The translations under genes and the position numbers were made by a program. The notes below the pieces were generated by a model. The model had not been told where the DNA came from. It searched no databases and worked only from the letters and a program-made list of their open reading frames with translations. A stretch of DNA of 64,000 nucleotides from Paenibacillus silvisoli (GTDB taxonomy: Bacteria > Bacillota > Bacilli > Paenibacillales > Paenibacillaceae): assembly GCF_030866765.1 (NCBI RefSeq), contig NZ_CP133017.1, positions 900,501 to 964,500 on the forward strand, given 5' to 3'. The stretch's first letter is position 1, and every line of letters starts with the position of its first letter. This document shows positions 17,601-26,688 of the stretch, piece after piece.

Positions 17601-18347
17601 ATGGCTGAAGATGGAAAATCAACGGTTCGCGCCGTCGAACGGGCGCTGGATATACTGCTTTGCTTTACGAAGAAGAAAGAGTGGGCGATGACGGAGCTGG
17701 CCGACAGCGTCGGGCTGCATAAGAGCACGGTCCACCGGATGCTGGCTACGCTCGAGGAGCGCGGATTCGTCGTTCGGGACGTCGCTTCCGACCGCTACAA
17801 GCTCGGTCTGCGCATCTGGGAGCTGTCGGCGAATATGTCGGGTGCCGACGATCCGGCCGTCATCGGTCTGCCGGAGATGGAGCGGCTGCGCGATATGCTC
17901 GGCGAGACCGTCAGCCTCTACCTGCGCGACGGCAACGAGCGGATCCGGATTCAGGCCGTGCAGAGCATCCAGGCCATTCGCCGGGTCGCGCCGATCGGCG
18001 CGAGATTGCCGCTGTATGTAGGCGCATCCAGCAAGGTGCTGATCGCGTTCGAGGAGCCGGCCAAACGCGAGGAGCTGCTGCAGGATGCCTCGTGGCCGGC
18101 TGCCTTCGACCGCCAGCAGTTCCGCGAGCAGATGGCGGAGTGGCAACAGCTGGGCTACGCGATGAGCGTGGAGGAACGCGAGCAGGGGGCGGCGGCCGTC
18201 GCGGCGCCGGTCTTCTCCCGCACGGGCAAGCTCGTCGCGGCGCTGTCCGTGTCCGGCCCGTCCAACCGGCTGACGCCGGAAATTATGCGCAGCCAAGCGC
18301 CTGCCGTCATTGAAGCGGCACGCCGGCTGGGCGTTATGCTGAAATAA
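17601..18347 (+). CDS. IclR family transcriptional regulator
   Basis: 248 residues, the standard IclR length. The winged helix-turn-helix is at ~8-65 ('AVERALDILLCF', 'WAMTELADSVGLHKSTVHRM', 'LATLEERGFVVRD'). The GAF-like effector domain covers ~80-245 ('ANMSGADDPAVIG', 'RLRDMLGETVSLYLRD', 'LPLYVGASSKVLIAF', 'AAPVFSRTGKLVAALSVSG'). GGGAGGAG precedes the ATG. A palindrome in its own leader recurs in the leader of acnA, so the target may be central carbon metabolism. Effector unknown. Confidence 0.92.
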   Translation: MAEDGKSTVRAVERALDILLCFTKKKEWAMTELADSVGLHKSTVHRMLATLEERGFVVRDVASDRYKLGLRIWELSANMSGADDPAVIGLPEMERLRDMLGETVSLYLRDGNERIRIQAVQSIQAIRRVAPIGARLPLYVGASSKVLIAFEEPAKREELLQDASWPAAFDRQQFREQMAEWQQLGYAMSVEEREQGAAAVAAPVFSRTGKLVAALSVSGPSNRLTPEIMRSQAPAVIEAARRLGVMLK

Positions 18348-18359
18348 AATGCCGAAAGA

Positions 18360-18403
18360 GTCGCGTTATCAGGGCGAGCGCCTGAAATAACCGACACTTT
18401 TTC
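18360..18403 (+). terminator. Probable terminator of the IclR gene
   Basis: GTTATCAGG pairs imperfectly with CCTGAAATAAC, followed by an interrupted T tract (CACTTTTTCATT). Confidence 0.4.
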
Positions 18404-18409
18404 ATTTGC

Positions 18410-19314
18410 TTAGGGGATGACAATATCGGAATAACCGGCGAATATGGTTTGCGATCCTGGGCTTGTCGACATCCATGTCGCGATGTAACCGCCCGGAGGA
18501 ACGCTCGTGATCGTGATATAGTCGCCGATGACGGGCACCGGATCTGGGCCGCCGGCTCCGGCGTTCGGATTAAAGGAGACGTTCGTAATCCGCGTATTCG
18601 TGAACGTTTGGCCGCCGTTAATGGAGCGGGTCACGAAGACGTCGAGATCGAAGCCGTCCACCTGGTTGCTGTAATAAACGACGTTGACGACGCCCGTCAA
18701 CGGGTCCACATCGACGAAGGGGAAGAAGTTCTGGGAGCCTGCGGGCGCTCCCGTAATGCTGACCGGGTTCGACCATACGATGCCTTCATCGGTCGATTTC
18801 GACATGAAAATATCGGCGTAGCCTTCGCGGTTATCCTGCCATACGGCATAGATCGCACCGGTATTCGGTCCAACCGACCGGTCGCAGGATATGCTCGGAT
18901 ACGTCAATACCCGAAACCCATAGTTAGGTACGGGGAGCACCAGCGGAACCGGGTCGACGGGCGAGACGACGATTGGCGTGCCGAAGGTAGTTCCGCCATC
19001 CAGCGAGCGGCGTATTAAATAACGGTCATTTTCGCTAACCGTTATCCAAGCGGCGTAGACGTTCCCTTTTAAATCAACCGTTACGGCCGGCCTTCTCACT
19101 TTATCCGACACGCTGGAAAGCAGCACCGGCGTGTCCCAGGTCAGTCCTCCGTCTCTTGAACGGTGCAAGAACGCCGTAATATTGCCCGTGCTCGCGACGT
19201 TGAACTGATCGGCCCGAACGACGTAAACGTTGCCCAAGTACGGACTCGACTGACCGTTATCGGCGATGAGGTAGGGAGAATGCCGATCGTGACCTGAAAG
19301 TTGAAATGCGTCAT
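18410..19314 (-). pseudogene. BNR-repeat (sialidase-like) protein, internally deleted and frameshifted paralogue
   Basis: The reading frame ending at 18410 encodes ~275 residues that match the C-terminal two thirds of the neighbouring gene at 19392 ('VWQDNREGYADIFMSKS', 'SITGAPAGSQNFFPFVDVDP', 'VYYSNQVDGFDLDVF'). At 19314 a good ribosome site and ATG are followed by 'MTHFNFQVT', matching the neighbour's start 'MTNFNFQVT'. The two parts are in different frames. From ATG to the shared 'SSPYLGN' the distance is 68 nt here and 411 nt in the neighbour, a net loss of 343 bp (not a multiple of three). The only in-frame initiation codon downstream, a TTG at 19237, has no ribosome site. Probably non-functional. 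Confidence 0.75.
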
Positions 19315-19342
19315 TTTAACCTCCTTTTAATAATACGGTTGT

Positions 19343-19379
19343 AAAAAAGAGCGATGCGGCGTGAATGGCATCGCTCTTC
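19343..19379 (-). terminator. Terminator of the intact BNR-repeat gene
   Basis: AAGAGCGATGC and GCATCGCTCTT form a perfect 11-bp stem with a T6 run on the minus strand. It lies between the intact gene and its truncated paralogue. Confidence 0.85.
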
Positions 19380-19391
19380 TTGTCATGCGCG

Positions 19392-20636
19392 CTAAGGGAT
19401 GACGACGTCCGAATAGCCTGCGAAGATGGTGAACGTGCCGGGGGTGGTGTCCATCCAGACGCCGATATAGCCGCCCGGCGGGACGCTTGCGATATCGATA
19501 TAGTCGCCGATGAGCGGGACGGGCGTTGGCGAGCTCGCATTCGGATTGAACGACGCGTTCGTGATGCGCGTGTTCGTAAAGGTCGCGCCGCCGTTGATCG
19601 AACGTGCTACATAGGCATCGAGGTCGAAGCCGTTGATTTGGTTGCTGTAGTAGATGACGTTGACGACGCCGGTAAGCGGGTCGACGTCGACGGCGGGGAA
19701 GAAGTTTTGCGTATTGGCCGGAGCGCCCGTAATGCTGACCGGGGTTGACCAGCTGTTCGTGCCCGGCGCTCGCTTGGACATGAACACGTCGGAGTAGCCC
19801 AACCGGTAATCCTGCCATACGGCATAGGCCGTGTTGGTGAAAGGCCCGACCGAACGGTCGGTGGAGATGTTGGCGAAGGTGAGGACGCGGAAATCCCAGC
19901 CGACGACGGGCAGCGGCGAAGGGACGGGAACGACGGTGGAAACGACGACGCCAAGCGCGAAGGTCGCGCCGCCGTCTACGGATGACCGGACGACGAAGTT
20001 CGTGCTGGGGCTGGTGGTGACGTACGCGACATCGACCTTGCCGACCAAATCGACGGAAATATCGGGCCGTTCCACGCGGTCGGCTTCGCTGGAGAGCAGG
20101 ACGGGCTGCTGCCAGGTGGCGCCGTTATCGAGGGAGCGGTTGAGGAAAGCGGTCGAGTTACCGCCGTTTTCGACGTTGAACTGATGGTTGTACGTGACGT
20201 ACATGTTGCCAAGGTAAGGGCTGGATTGCGACGTATCGATATAGCAGTTCGTTTCGTCATTGTTGATGTAGGTACCATAGCCTGGAGCTACGATATCGGG
20301 AGGGCTGAAGGTCGCGCCGTTGTCGAACGACCTGTAGACGACGCATGTGCCGGACTCTTCTCCAGGGAAAACGTGGGCGGTAACGATGAAGATATTCGGA
20401 AAACCGTAAGCGACGACCGGAGCTTCCGCGCCGGTGTAGCCCGGCGGCAGTGGCAGCAGGGTGTTGGCCCAGCTAAAGCCGCCGTCCAACGACCGATACA
20501 AGCCGATCAGCGGAACGCCGGTCGTAAAGTCGACCGCGACCGAGCACATAATGCCGGGAATCAGCAGGTTTACGGCTACGCTCGGTTCGAATTTGGGCGG
20601 ACCGCCCGGCGTCACTTGGAAGTTGAAATTGGTCAT
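19392..20636 (-). CDS. Leaderless BNR-repeat / sialidase-like beta-propeller protein
   Basis: 414 residues with several BNR (Asp-box) motifs, S-x-D-x-G-x-x-W/F: 'SLDGGFSW' (~50), 'SFDNGATF' (~103), 'SLDNGATW', 'SVDGGATF' and 'SINGGATF'. It should form a beta-propeller as in sialidases and exo-acting lyases. I do not see the Arg triad that would prove sialidase activity. No signal peptide: the protein begins 'MTNFNFQVTPGGPP' after AAAGGAGGAAAGGC. A leaderless propeller next to glycosyltransferases may be a spore-surface protein; this is inference. A deleted paralogue follows downstream. Confidence 0.8.
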   Translation of the reverse strand: MTNFNFQVTPGGPPKFEPSVAVNLLIPGIMCSVAVDFTTGVPLIGLYRSLDGGFSWANTLLPLPPGYTGAEAPVVAYGFPNIFIVTAHVFPGEESGTCVVYRSFDNGATFSPPDIVAPGYGTYINNDETNCYIDTSQSSPYLGNMYVTYNHQFNVENGGNSTAFLNRSLDNGATWQQPVLLSSEADRVERPDISVDLVGKVDVAYVTTSPSTNFVVRSSVDGGATFALGVVVSTVVPVPSPLPVVGWDFRVLTFANISTDRSVGPFTNTAYAVWQDYRLGYSDVFMSKRAPGTNSWSTPVSITGAPANTQNFFPAVDVDPLTGVVNVIYYSNQINGFDLDAYVARSINGGATFTNTRITNASFNPNASSPTPVPLIGDYIDIASVPPGGYIGVWMDTTPGTFTIFAGYSDVVIP

Positions 20637-20810
20637 TGCCTTTCCTCCTTTATTAAAATTTCTAATAATGTATCTTACGATAATTTTCTAACGAAAGACT
20701 GTATAGCTGTCACGATTAATAGAAAATATGCGCGTGTAGCGGCATAACTCCCAATCATTCTTTAATTAAAAGGAATAAAATGTAATATTTGAAGATTAGG
20801 AGGTGAGGAC

Positions 20811-21179
20811 ATGCCTTTTACTTCCGGTTTGGTTCATAATAATCTTCCGGCTCCTGCCAGCAATGTAGTCGTCAATGCACGCAATATCGGCATTACGACA
20901 GCAGTCGTCGTGATCGAGATCTATGTGGTTTCGCCAATAACGAACACGCTGTCGATTCTTCATATCAATGGCTACGAGTTGCCGGGAAAATCGAGCAATA
21001 CGAACGTATTTTTTATCGGGGGCAATATTGCGTACGAAGTGCAGCTGAGCATGACGGGACTATTGTCGGAGGTCGTTTTTACTGCTTTTGGCGTGGATGT
21101 TCACGGCAGTTCTGTCGAAGGCCAACAAATTCTTGCGAACGATTGGCAGCCCATAACGGCGTTATCCATGGCGCCTTAG
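20811..21179 (+). CDS. Small beta-rich protein of unknown function
   Basis: 122 residues, which I do not recognise as a named family. It is rich in Val/Ile/Asn/Ser with alternating hydrophobic residues ('VVVNARNIGITTAVVVIEIY', 'NTLSILHINGYELPG', 'NVFFIGGNIAYEVQL', 'EVVFTAFGVDVHG'), suggesting an all-beta sandwich. There is no signal peptide, Cys or Trp cluster; a single Trp occurs in 'NDWQPI'. TAGGAGGTGAG precedes the ATG. It is divergent from the BNR-repeat gene and followed by its own terminator and two glycosyltransferase genes. The setting suggests a surface or spore-layer component. Confidence 0.7.
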   Translation: MPFTSGLVHNNLPAPASNVVVNARNIGITTAVVVIEIYVVSPITNTLSILHINGYELPGKSSNTNVFFIGGNIAYEVQLSMTGLLSEVVFTAFGVDVHGSSVEGQQILANDWQPITALSMAP

Positions 21180-21202
21180 GAGAAGCGCTTGAGAAGAAAA
21201 CA

Positions 21203-21246
21203 AGAGAGCTCCGCGAACGCGATGTCCGCGGAAGCTCTCTTTTTCT
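21203..21246 (+). terminator. Terminator after the small beta-rich protein gene
   Basis: AGAGAGCTCCGCG pairs with CGCGG-AAGCTCTCT, followed by TTTTTCT. Confidence 0.8.
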
Positions 21247-21341
21247 CGGAAAAGCTTAGCGCCTTGAGGGATAGCCGCACAAGCAAACGTTTGTCATATA
21301 AATACAATAGTACAGGATGGTGCAATGGAAGGAGTGACAGT

Positions 21342-22568
21342 ATGGTCGACTTAGGCGTTGTGATGCCGCTATATAAGCAGAAGCCGGAGTTTCTTGCCGC
21401 AGCATTGGATTCCGTGCTCAAGCAGACGTTCCAGAAGTTTAAGCTCGTTATTGTCATTGACGGGGCACCCGACATGCTGCCTCTCGTCCAAAAGCTCATC
21501 AAAGGCGACCGCCGCGTGCAAGTCGTTTCCCATGTTTACAACCAAGGGGTCGCCAAAGCGCTGAACACCGGATTTCAAACTTTTTACGATGATCCGCAAT
21601 TTCTCTATCTGACCTGGGTGTCCAGCGACAACATCTACGATCCGCGATTTCTGGAGACGCTTCGAAATGCCCTTGCGAAGGGTCCGCCGGAGCTCGGCGT
21701 CGTGTACAGCTCTTTCCAATCGATCGACAACGAAGGCAGAGCGATTCACGACGAGCAGAGCCTGGCGCTTCAGCGGCAGTACCAATCGCAGCCGAAAGAG
21801 AAGCTGCTGGACTCCTCGCTCATCGGTGTCTCCTTTATGTATAAATCCCGTTTTGCCAAAATGATTGACGGCTACGAGCTTGTCCCCGTTGAAGACTACG
21901 ATTATTGGCTCCGCATCACCGAGCATTGCGACATCAAGTATATTCCCGTGGAGCTGATCGATTACCGCGTGAACTCCACGTTCAGCGTATCCGCGAAGCT
22001 TCAATCGACCGCCCAGCACCGGGTATGGCGGTACGCGTACCATCTGGCCAGACATCGGGCCAGACAACGCAGGGGGATTGCCCCCTATCTGACGATACTA
22101 TTCCCGCTGAAGGCATCTGGCGAAGAGGCGATTGAAAGGCTTGAGAACCTCTACGAGCAAACCTTCAGTAACTATACATGCTGCATCCTGGATCTCTCGC
22201 CCGATATGCGGGTAACGGCTGAACTGTCGCATATTTCGCATCCGACAACCGATTTCAAATGGTTTCCGAATACCGGCATTCCGACAGCGCTGCTGCACGC
22301 GGTCCAGATGATTCAAACCCCGTACTGTTTGATCTTGGGGCCGAACCGGTTCCTCGATCTGATGGATTTGAACGTTCTGTACGAGCAAATGGAAAAAGCG
22401 GCTTCTGAAGTCATCTCCAACTACTACACGGCTGATCATACGCAGGTCGGTTACAGGCACGCCAACTCGTCCAGCGCCAAGATTGAAATTCACGACGAGT
22501 TATTCCGCACGCGAAGCTTGGTGGATCATCTAAAAGCCAGCTTTGCCGAAATGAGTGATTCGGATTGA
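21342..22568 (+). CDS. Family 2 glycosyltransferase with a second GT-A-like half
   Basis: 408 residues. Residues 1-230 are a GT2 (GT-A fold) domain: 'LGVVMPLYKQKPEFLAAALD', 'FKLVIVIDGAPD', 'QGVAKALNTGF', 'WVSSDNIYDPRF' in the DXD position, and 'PVEDYDYWLRITEH'. Residues ~250-400 look like a second, degenerate GT-A half ('LTILFPLKASGEEAIERL', 'LYEQTFSNYTCCILD'). AAGGAG lies 7 bp before the ATG at 21342; an upstream in-frame extension to 21189 overlaps the preceding terminator and is not credible. It overlaps the next glycosyltransferase gene. Sugar donor and acceptor unknown. Confidence 0.87.
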   Translation: MVDLGVVMPLYKQKPEFLAAALDSVLKQTFQKFKLVIVIDGAPDMLPLVQKLIKGDRRVQVVSHVYNQGVAKALNTGFQTFYDDPQFLYLTWVSSDNIYDPRFLETLRNALAKGPPELGVVYSSFQSIDNEGRAIHDEQSLALQRQYQSQPKEKLLDSSLIGVSFMYKSRFAKMIDGYELVPVEDYDYWLRITEHCDIKYIPVELIDYRVNSTFSVSAKLQSTAQHRVWRYAYHLARHRARQRRGIAPYLTILFPLKASGEEAIERLENLYEQTFSNYTCCILDLSPDMRVTAELSHISHPTTDFKWFPNTGIPTALLHAVQMIQTPYCLILGPNRFLDLMDLNVLYEQMEKAASEVISNYYTADHTQVGYRHANSSSAKIEIHDELFRTRSLVDHLKASFAEMSDSD

Positions 22569-23656
22569 AGCTGCTGTTTACGTTCTTTAATCCGAGCGGC
22601 GGCATGGAAACGCTCAACCGGATTCGCTGCAAGGCGCTGCAGCGGCTGGGCGTGGAGTGCCATCTGCTTTACTCCGTGGACGGCGAGGGACGCCGCAATA
22701 TTAAAAATATCCCGACCTTCGTCATGAAAGACGAAGAGGGCATCGGCAAGCTGATTCGCAAGCAAAACTATGACGCCATCATCGTTTGCACCGATCTGCC
22801 CTTGCTGATGACAATCCGGAGGACCGGATATACCGGGCATCTGATCTTTGAAATTCAAGGGCTCGGCACGATGCAGACCGCAAGCTCGCTGCTTCAGGAT
22901 ATTTCATCCCGGGTGCTGCAAACGGCGGACGCCGTCTTGTATCCGCAGACGAATCACCTGAAGGAGCTGCTGACGGCGCATCTGCCCGGCATCCCGCATT
23001 ACAGCTTCGACGATCCGCTGGATACGGAAAGCTTCGGCTACAGCCCTTACCCGGCTAAGCCGTTTCCGATTATCGGGTGGGTCGGCCGAATCGAGGCCAA
23101 CAAGAACTGGCGGGAATTTCTGCTCATCGGCTCCAAAATGCTGCAAAAGCATCCGGACGGCTATCTGTGGATCTTCGGCGACGCCACGCTGAACAATCCG
23201 GAGGAGAAGCAGCATTACGACCGGTGGGTGAGCGGGCTGCAATTGCAGCGCAAGCTGATCAGCTACTCCAACATTCCGCATGAGCAAATTGCCGATTATT
23301 TCTCGGTCATCGGGGATTCGGGCGGGTTTCTATGCTCGACCTCCATTCTCGAAGGCTTCGGCTATGCGGTTGCGGAAGCGATGCTGTGCCGTTGTCCGGT
23401 GCTGACAACGGATTCGGACGGCATCCGGCGGTTTCTGATCCACGATGTCACAGGCAAGCTGTACACGCGCGGCAATATCGAGCAAGCGGTTAGCGAAGGA
23501 GAGTCGCTTATCAACGACAACGCCCTGCGCACTTACATCCGCAACAATGCCGAGCGCCATATTAAGCAAAATTTCTCGAGCGAGAAATACACGAAAAATT
23601 TCATGAACATGCTGCGGAGCTTAAAGAAACTCAAGCCGAAGCCCGAGCATTTCTGA
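22565..23656 (+). CDS. Family 4-type (GT-B) glycosyltransferase
   Basis: 363 residues, GT-B fold. The C-terminal half carries 'PIIGWVGRIEANKNWREFL', 'YLWIFGDATLNNPEEK' and 'FLCSTSILEGFGYAVAEAML' (the E-x7-E element), followed by 'TTDSDGIRRFLIHDVTGKLY'. The N-terminal acceptor domain begins 'KLLFTFFNPSGGMETLNRI'. Initiation is probably at a TTG overlapping the stop of the preceding gene, so the two are translationally coupled. It ends with a strong terminator shared with acnA. Likely partner of the GT2 enzyme in decorating a surface protein. Confidence 0.88.
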   Translation: MKLLFTFFNPSGGMETLNRIRCKALQRLGVECHLLYSVDGEGRRNIKNIPTFVMKDEEGIGKLIRKQNYDAIIVCTDLPLLMTIRRTGYTGHLIFEIQGLGTMQTASSLLQDISSRVLQTADAVLYPQTNHLKELLTAHLPGIPHYSFDDPLDTESFGYSPYPAKPFPIIGWVGRIEANKNWREFLLIGSKMLQKHPDGYLWIFGDATLNNPEEKQHYDRWVSGLQLQRKLISYSNIPHEQIADYFSVIGDSGGFLCSTSILEGFGYAVAEAMLCRCPVLTTDSDGIRRFLIHDVTGKLYTRGNIEQAVSEGESLINDNALRTYIRNNAERHIKQNFSSEKYTKNFMNMLRSLKKLKPKPEHF

Positions 23657-23668
23657 CGATAGATAACA

Positions 23669-23707
23669 AAAAAACGGGTCCGCTCAAGGAGGAGCGGACC
23701 CGTTTTT
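23669..23707. terminator. Bidirectional terminator between glycosyltransferase and acnA
   Basis: AAAACGGGTCCGCTC and GAGCGGACCCGTTTT form a perfect 15-bp stem with A and T runs outside. Confidence 0.92.
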
Positions 23708-23718
23708 GCATGGATCGA

Positions 23719-26436
23719 TTAGTTGTTGTTTGCCGCGATCATTTGACGGAGAACGGTTTGGAGAATACCGCTGTTCCGGTAGTAATCGACGTCAACCGTG
23801 GAGTCGAGACGTACGATCGCCGGGAATTCGAACGATGTGCCGTCTTCGCGCGTAGCGACGACTTGAACCGTTTGACCTGGCGTTACATCGTTGCTCAAGC
23901 CCGCGATGTCGAACGTTTCGCGGCCAGTGATGTTCAGCGTCTTCCAGCTTGTGCCCGGTTGGAATTGAAGCGGAAGTACGCCCATGCCGACCAGGTTGGA
24001 GCGGTGAATACGCTCGAAGCTTTCCGCGATAACGGCTTTTACGCCGAGCAGGAACGTGCCTTTTGCCGCCCAGTCGCGGGAGGAGCCTGTGCCGTACTCT
24101 TTGCCTGCGATAACGACAAGGTTTTTGCCGCTTGCTTGGTATTTCATCGATGCGTCGTAGATCGACATCACTTCGTCGGTCGGCAGGTACGTCGTTACGC
24201 CGCCTTCCGTGCCCGGAGCCACTTGGTTACGGATACGGATGTTGGCGAATGTGCCGCGCATCATGACTTCATGGTTACCGCGGCGGGAGCCGTAGGAGTT
24301 GAAGTCGACTTTATCTACGCCGTGCTTGATCAGGTATTCGCCTGCAGGGCTGTCCGTCTTGATATTGCCGGCTGGCGAGATGTGGTCCGTCGTAACGGAG
24401 TCGCCAAGCAATGCAAGCACGTTAGAGCCTTTGATATCGGCGATGTCGCCCACTTCGGCGCCAAGGCCTTCGAAGAACGGCGGGTTTTGAATGTAAGTGG
24501 ATTTGTCATCCCACTCGTAGCTTTCGCCAGTCGGTACGTCGATTGCGTTCCAACGCTCGTTTTGCGTAAATACGTTCTCGTATTTCGCGCGGAACATTTC
24601 CGGGCTCATCGCTTGCGCGATCGCATCGGCGATCTCTTTGGACGTTGGCCAGATGTCTTTCAGGTAAACCGGCTCGTTCTTGCTGTCGTAGCCGATCGGC
24701 TCGGAGGACAGGTCGATGTTCACTGTACCCGCAAGCGCGTAAGCGACAACGAGCGGCGGCGATGCCAGGTAGTTTGCTTTTACTTGCGCGTGAACGCGGC
24801 CTTCGAAGTTACGGTTACCGGAAAGCACGGCTGCAACCGTCATATCGTTGTCGGCGATTACTTTGCTTACTTCGTCCGGAAGCGGACCGGAGTTACCGAT
24901 ACATGTCGCGCAGCCGTAGCCCGCAACGTGGAAGCCGAGCGCTTCGAGCGATTCCAGCAGGTTTGCTTTTTTCAGGTACTCGGTAACGACCAGGGAGCCC
25001 GGCGTCAGGGAACTCTTCACGTAAGCCGGCTTCTTCAAGCCGCGCTCTACCGCTTTCTTCGCGACAAGCGCCGCGCCGAGCATTACGCTAGGGTTGGACG
25101 TGTTCGTGCAGGATGTGATCGCTGCGATAACGACTGCGCCCGTGCCCATTTTGCTCGCTTGGCCGTTCGTGTGCTTCACTTCGACGACTTCGTCGATTTT
25201 GTTGTCGCTCAGACCGTAGCCGCCTTTGTCGATCGGCGTGCGGATGATGCTGTTGAACGCTTCTTTCATGTTCGTCAGCTCTACGCGGTCTTGCGGACGC
25301 TTAGGACCGGCAAGGGACGGAACGATTGTGGACAGGTCCAGCTCAACGATATCGGAGAAAGCAGGCTCCGGCGTATCGTCCGTGCGGAACATGCCTTGCG
25401 CTTTATAGTAAGCTTCAACAAGCGCGATTTGCTCTTCTTCGCGGCCTGTCGAGCGCATGAAGTTCAATGTTTCGCTGTCAACCGGGAAGAAGCCGACAGT
25501 CGCGCCGTACTCAGGAGCCATGTTCGCTACCGTTGCGCGGTCAGCAAGGCTGATGTTGGACAAACCAGGGCCGAAGAACTCGACGAATTTGCCGACAACG
25601 CCTTTTTTACGAAGGATTTGCGTAACCGTCAGCGCAAGGTCAGTTGCGGTTGCGCCTTCAGCCAGGCTGCCTGTCAGACGGAAGCCGATAACTTCAGGTG
25701 TGACGAAGTAAAGCGGTTGGCCAAGCATGCCTGCTTCCGCCTCGATACCGCCAACGCCCCAGCCGACTACGCCAAGACCGTTGATCATCGTTGTATGGGA
25801 GTCCGTACCTACCAGGGAATCCGGGTAAACGACAGTTTCGCCGTCAATCGTTTTCGTAGCGGCAACGGATGCCAGGTACTCCAGGTTAACTTGGTGAACG
25901 ATACCCGTGCCCGGTGGAACGGCACGGAAGTTCTCGAACGCCGTTTGCGCCCAGCGAAGGAAACGGTAGCGCTCTTCGTTGCGTTTGAATTCGATTGCGG
26001 TGTTGTACTCCAGCGCTTCCGGCGTACCGAATGCGTCAACCATGACCGAGTGGTCGATAACGAGGTCAACCGGTACGAGCGGGTTGATTTGCTTCGGGTC
26101 GCCGCCCGATTTTTTCACCGTGTCGCGCATTGCCGCAAGGTCTACGACAACCGGTACGCCCGTGAAATCCTGCAGAACGATACGCGCAGGGATGAACGGA
26201 ATTTCTTTGTCTTCACGGCCGTCAGCCCAAGTCGTCAGCTGCTTAACGTGATCTTTCGTGATGGCGCGGCCGTCGAATTGACGGATCGCCGCCTCGAGAA
26301 GCACCTTAATGGAAAAAGGGAGCTTCGAGATGTTACCCAGGCCTTGCTCTTCCAGTCCGCCCAGACGGTAGTAAGCATAGGACTTACCGCCGACTTCAAG
26401 CGATTCGCGAACGGAATATTCGTTTTGCTTTGTCAT
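23719..26436 (-). CDS. acnA: Aconitate hydratase A
   Basis: 905 residues, full length for AcnA/CitB. It interconverts citrate and isocitrate using a [4Fe-4S] cluster. Cluster Cys residues are in '[15 protein letters not shown]' (~430) and in '[14 protein letters not shown]' (~496-499). Other signatures: '[16 protein letters not shown]', '[15 protein letters not shown]', '[10 protein letters not shown]' and '[16 protein letters not shown]'. In low iron the protein can also bind RNA. The ATG at 26436 lies 11 nt after AAGGAGG; an ATG nine codons upstream overlaps that site. The leader holds two copies of the IclR-gene palindrome. Confidence 0.97.
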   Translation of the reverse strand: MTKQNEYSVRESLEVGGKSYAYYRLGGLEEQGLGNISKLPFSIKVLLEAAIRQFDGRAITKDHVKQLTTWADGREDKEIPFIPARIVLQDFTGVPVVVDLAAMRDTVKKSGGDPKQINPLVPVDLVIDHSVMVDAFGTPEALEYNTAIEFKRNEERYRFLRWAQTAFENFRAVPPGTGIVHQVNLEYLASVAATKTIDGETVVYPDSLVGTDSHTTMINGLGVVGWGVGGIEAEAGMLGQPLYFVTPEVIGFRLTGSLAEGATATDLALTVTQILRKKGVVGKFVEFFGPGLSNISLADRATVANMAPEYGATVGFFPVDSETLNFMRSTGREEEQIALVEAYYKAQGMFRTDDTPEPAFSDIVELDLSTIVPSLAGPKRPQDRVELTNMKEAFNSIIRTPIDKGGYGLSDNKIDEVVEVKHTNGQASKMGTGAVVIAAITSCTNTSNPSVMLGAALVAKKAVERGLKKPAYVKSSLTPGSLVVTEYLKKANLLESLEALGFHVAGYGCATCIGNSGPLPDEVSKVIADNDMTVAAVLSGNRNFEGRVHAQVKANYLASPPLVVAYALAGTVNIDLSSEPIGYDSKNEPVYLKDIWPTSKEIADAIAQAMSPEMFRAKYENVFTQNERWNAIDVPTGESYEWDDKSTYIQNPPFFEGLGAEVGDIADIKGSNVLALLGDSVTTDHISPAGNIKTDSPAGEYLIKHGVDKVDFNSYGSRRGNHEVMMRGTFANIRIRNQVAPGTEGGVTTYLPTDEVMSIYDASMKYQASGKNLVVIAGKEYGTGSSRDWAAKGTFLLGVKAVIAESFERIHRSNLVGMGVLPLQFQPGTSWKTLNITGRETFDIAGLSNDVTPGQTVQVVATREDGTSFEFPAIVRLDSTVDVDYYRNSGILQTVLRQMIAANNN

Positions 26437-26475
26437 TGCACTTCGCGCCTCCTTGGCATCCATAGTCTCGTTGTG

Positions 26476-26492
26476 GTTTCACGCTGTGAAGC
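26476..26492. promoter_or_regulatory. Operator-like palindrome 1 in the acnA leader
   Basis: GTTTCACGCTGTGAAGC: the arms differ from perfect symmetry by one base. It lies 40 bp upstream of the acnA ATG, centre-to-centre 24 bp from the second copy. Confidence 0.55.
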
Positions 26493-26499
26493 GGTTTGA

Positions 26500-26516
26500 G
26501 TTTCACTCTGTGAAAC
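26500..26516. promoter_or_regulatory. Operator-like palindrome 2 in the acnA leader
   Basis: GTTTCACTCTGTGAAAC is a perfect 7-3-7 palindrome. It lies downstream of a likely minus-strand -10 (TATACT at 26550-26545), as its counterpart does at the IclR gene. Confidence 0.65.
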
Positions 26517-26688
26517 ACGATTTCAAAAAACATTTGATAACCTAAGTATAGCGGTTTTCCTCTCATTTAGAAAGTGCAAATATCACCTTACGGGGAAGAT
26601 GTTTCGCCCATTTTTCATGAATTCGCCCGTCTGCTCATATAATGAACCAACTTTATCGGGTTATGGCGTACACGGGGAGGGATGAAGC

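Noticed and set aside
19392-20636. A true sialidase
   Set aside because: BNR boxes are present but the catalytic Arg triad and the FRIP-type motif are not visible, so only a propeller-fold call is justified.
23710-26499. A 929-codon open frame on the plus strand opposite aconitase
   Set aside because: It is the mirror of acnA codon bias in a GC-rich gene. It has no ribosome site and the translation is Arg/Val/Cys-rich with no recognisable domain, while acnA on the other strand is complete.
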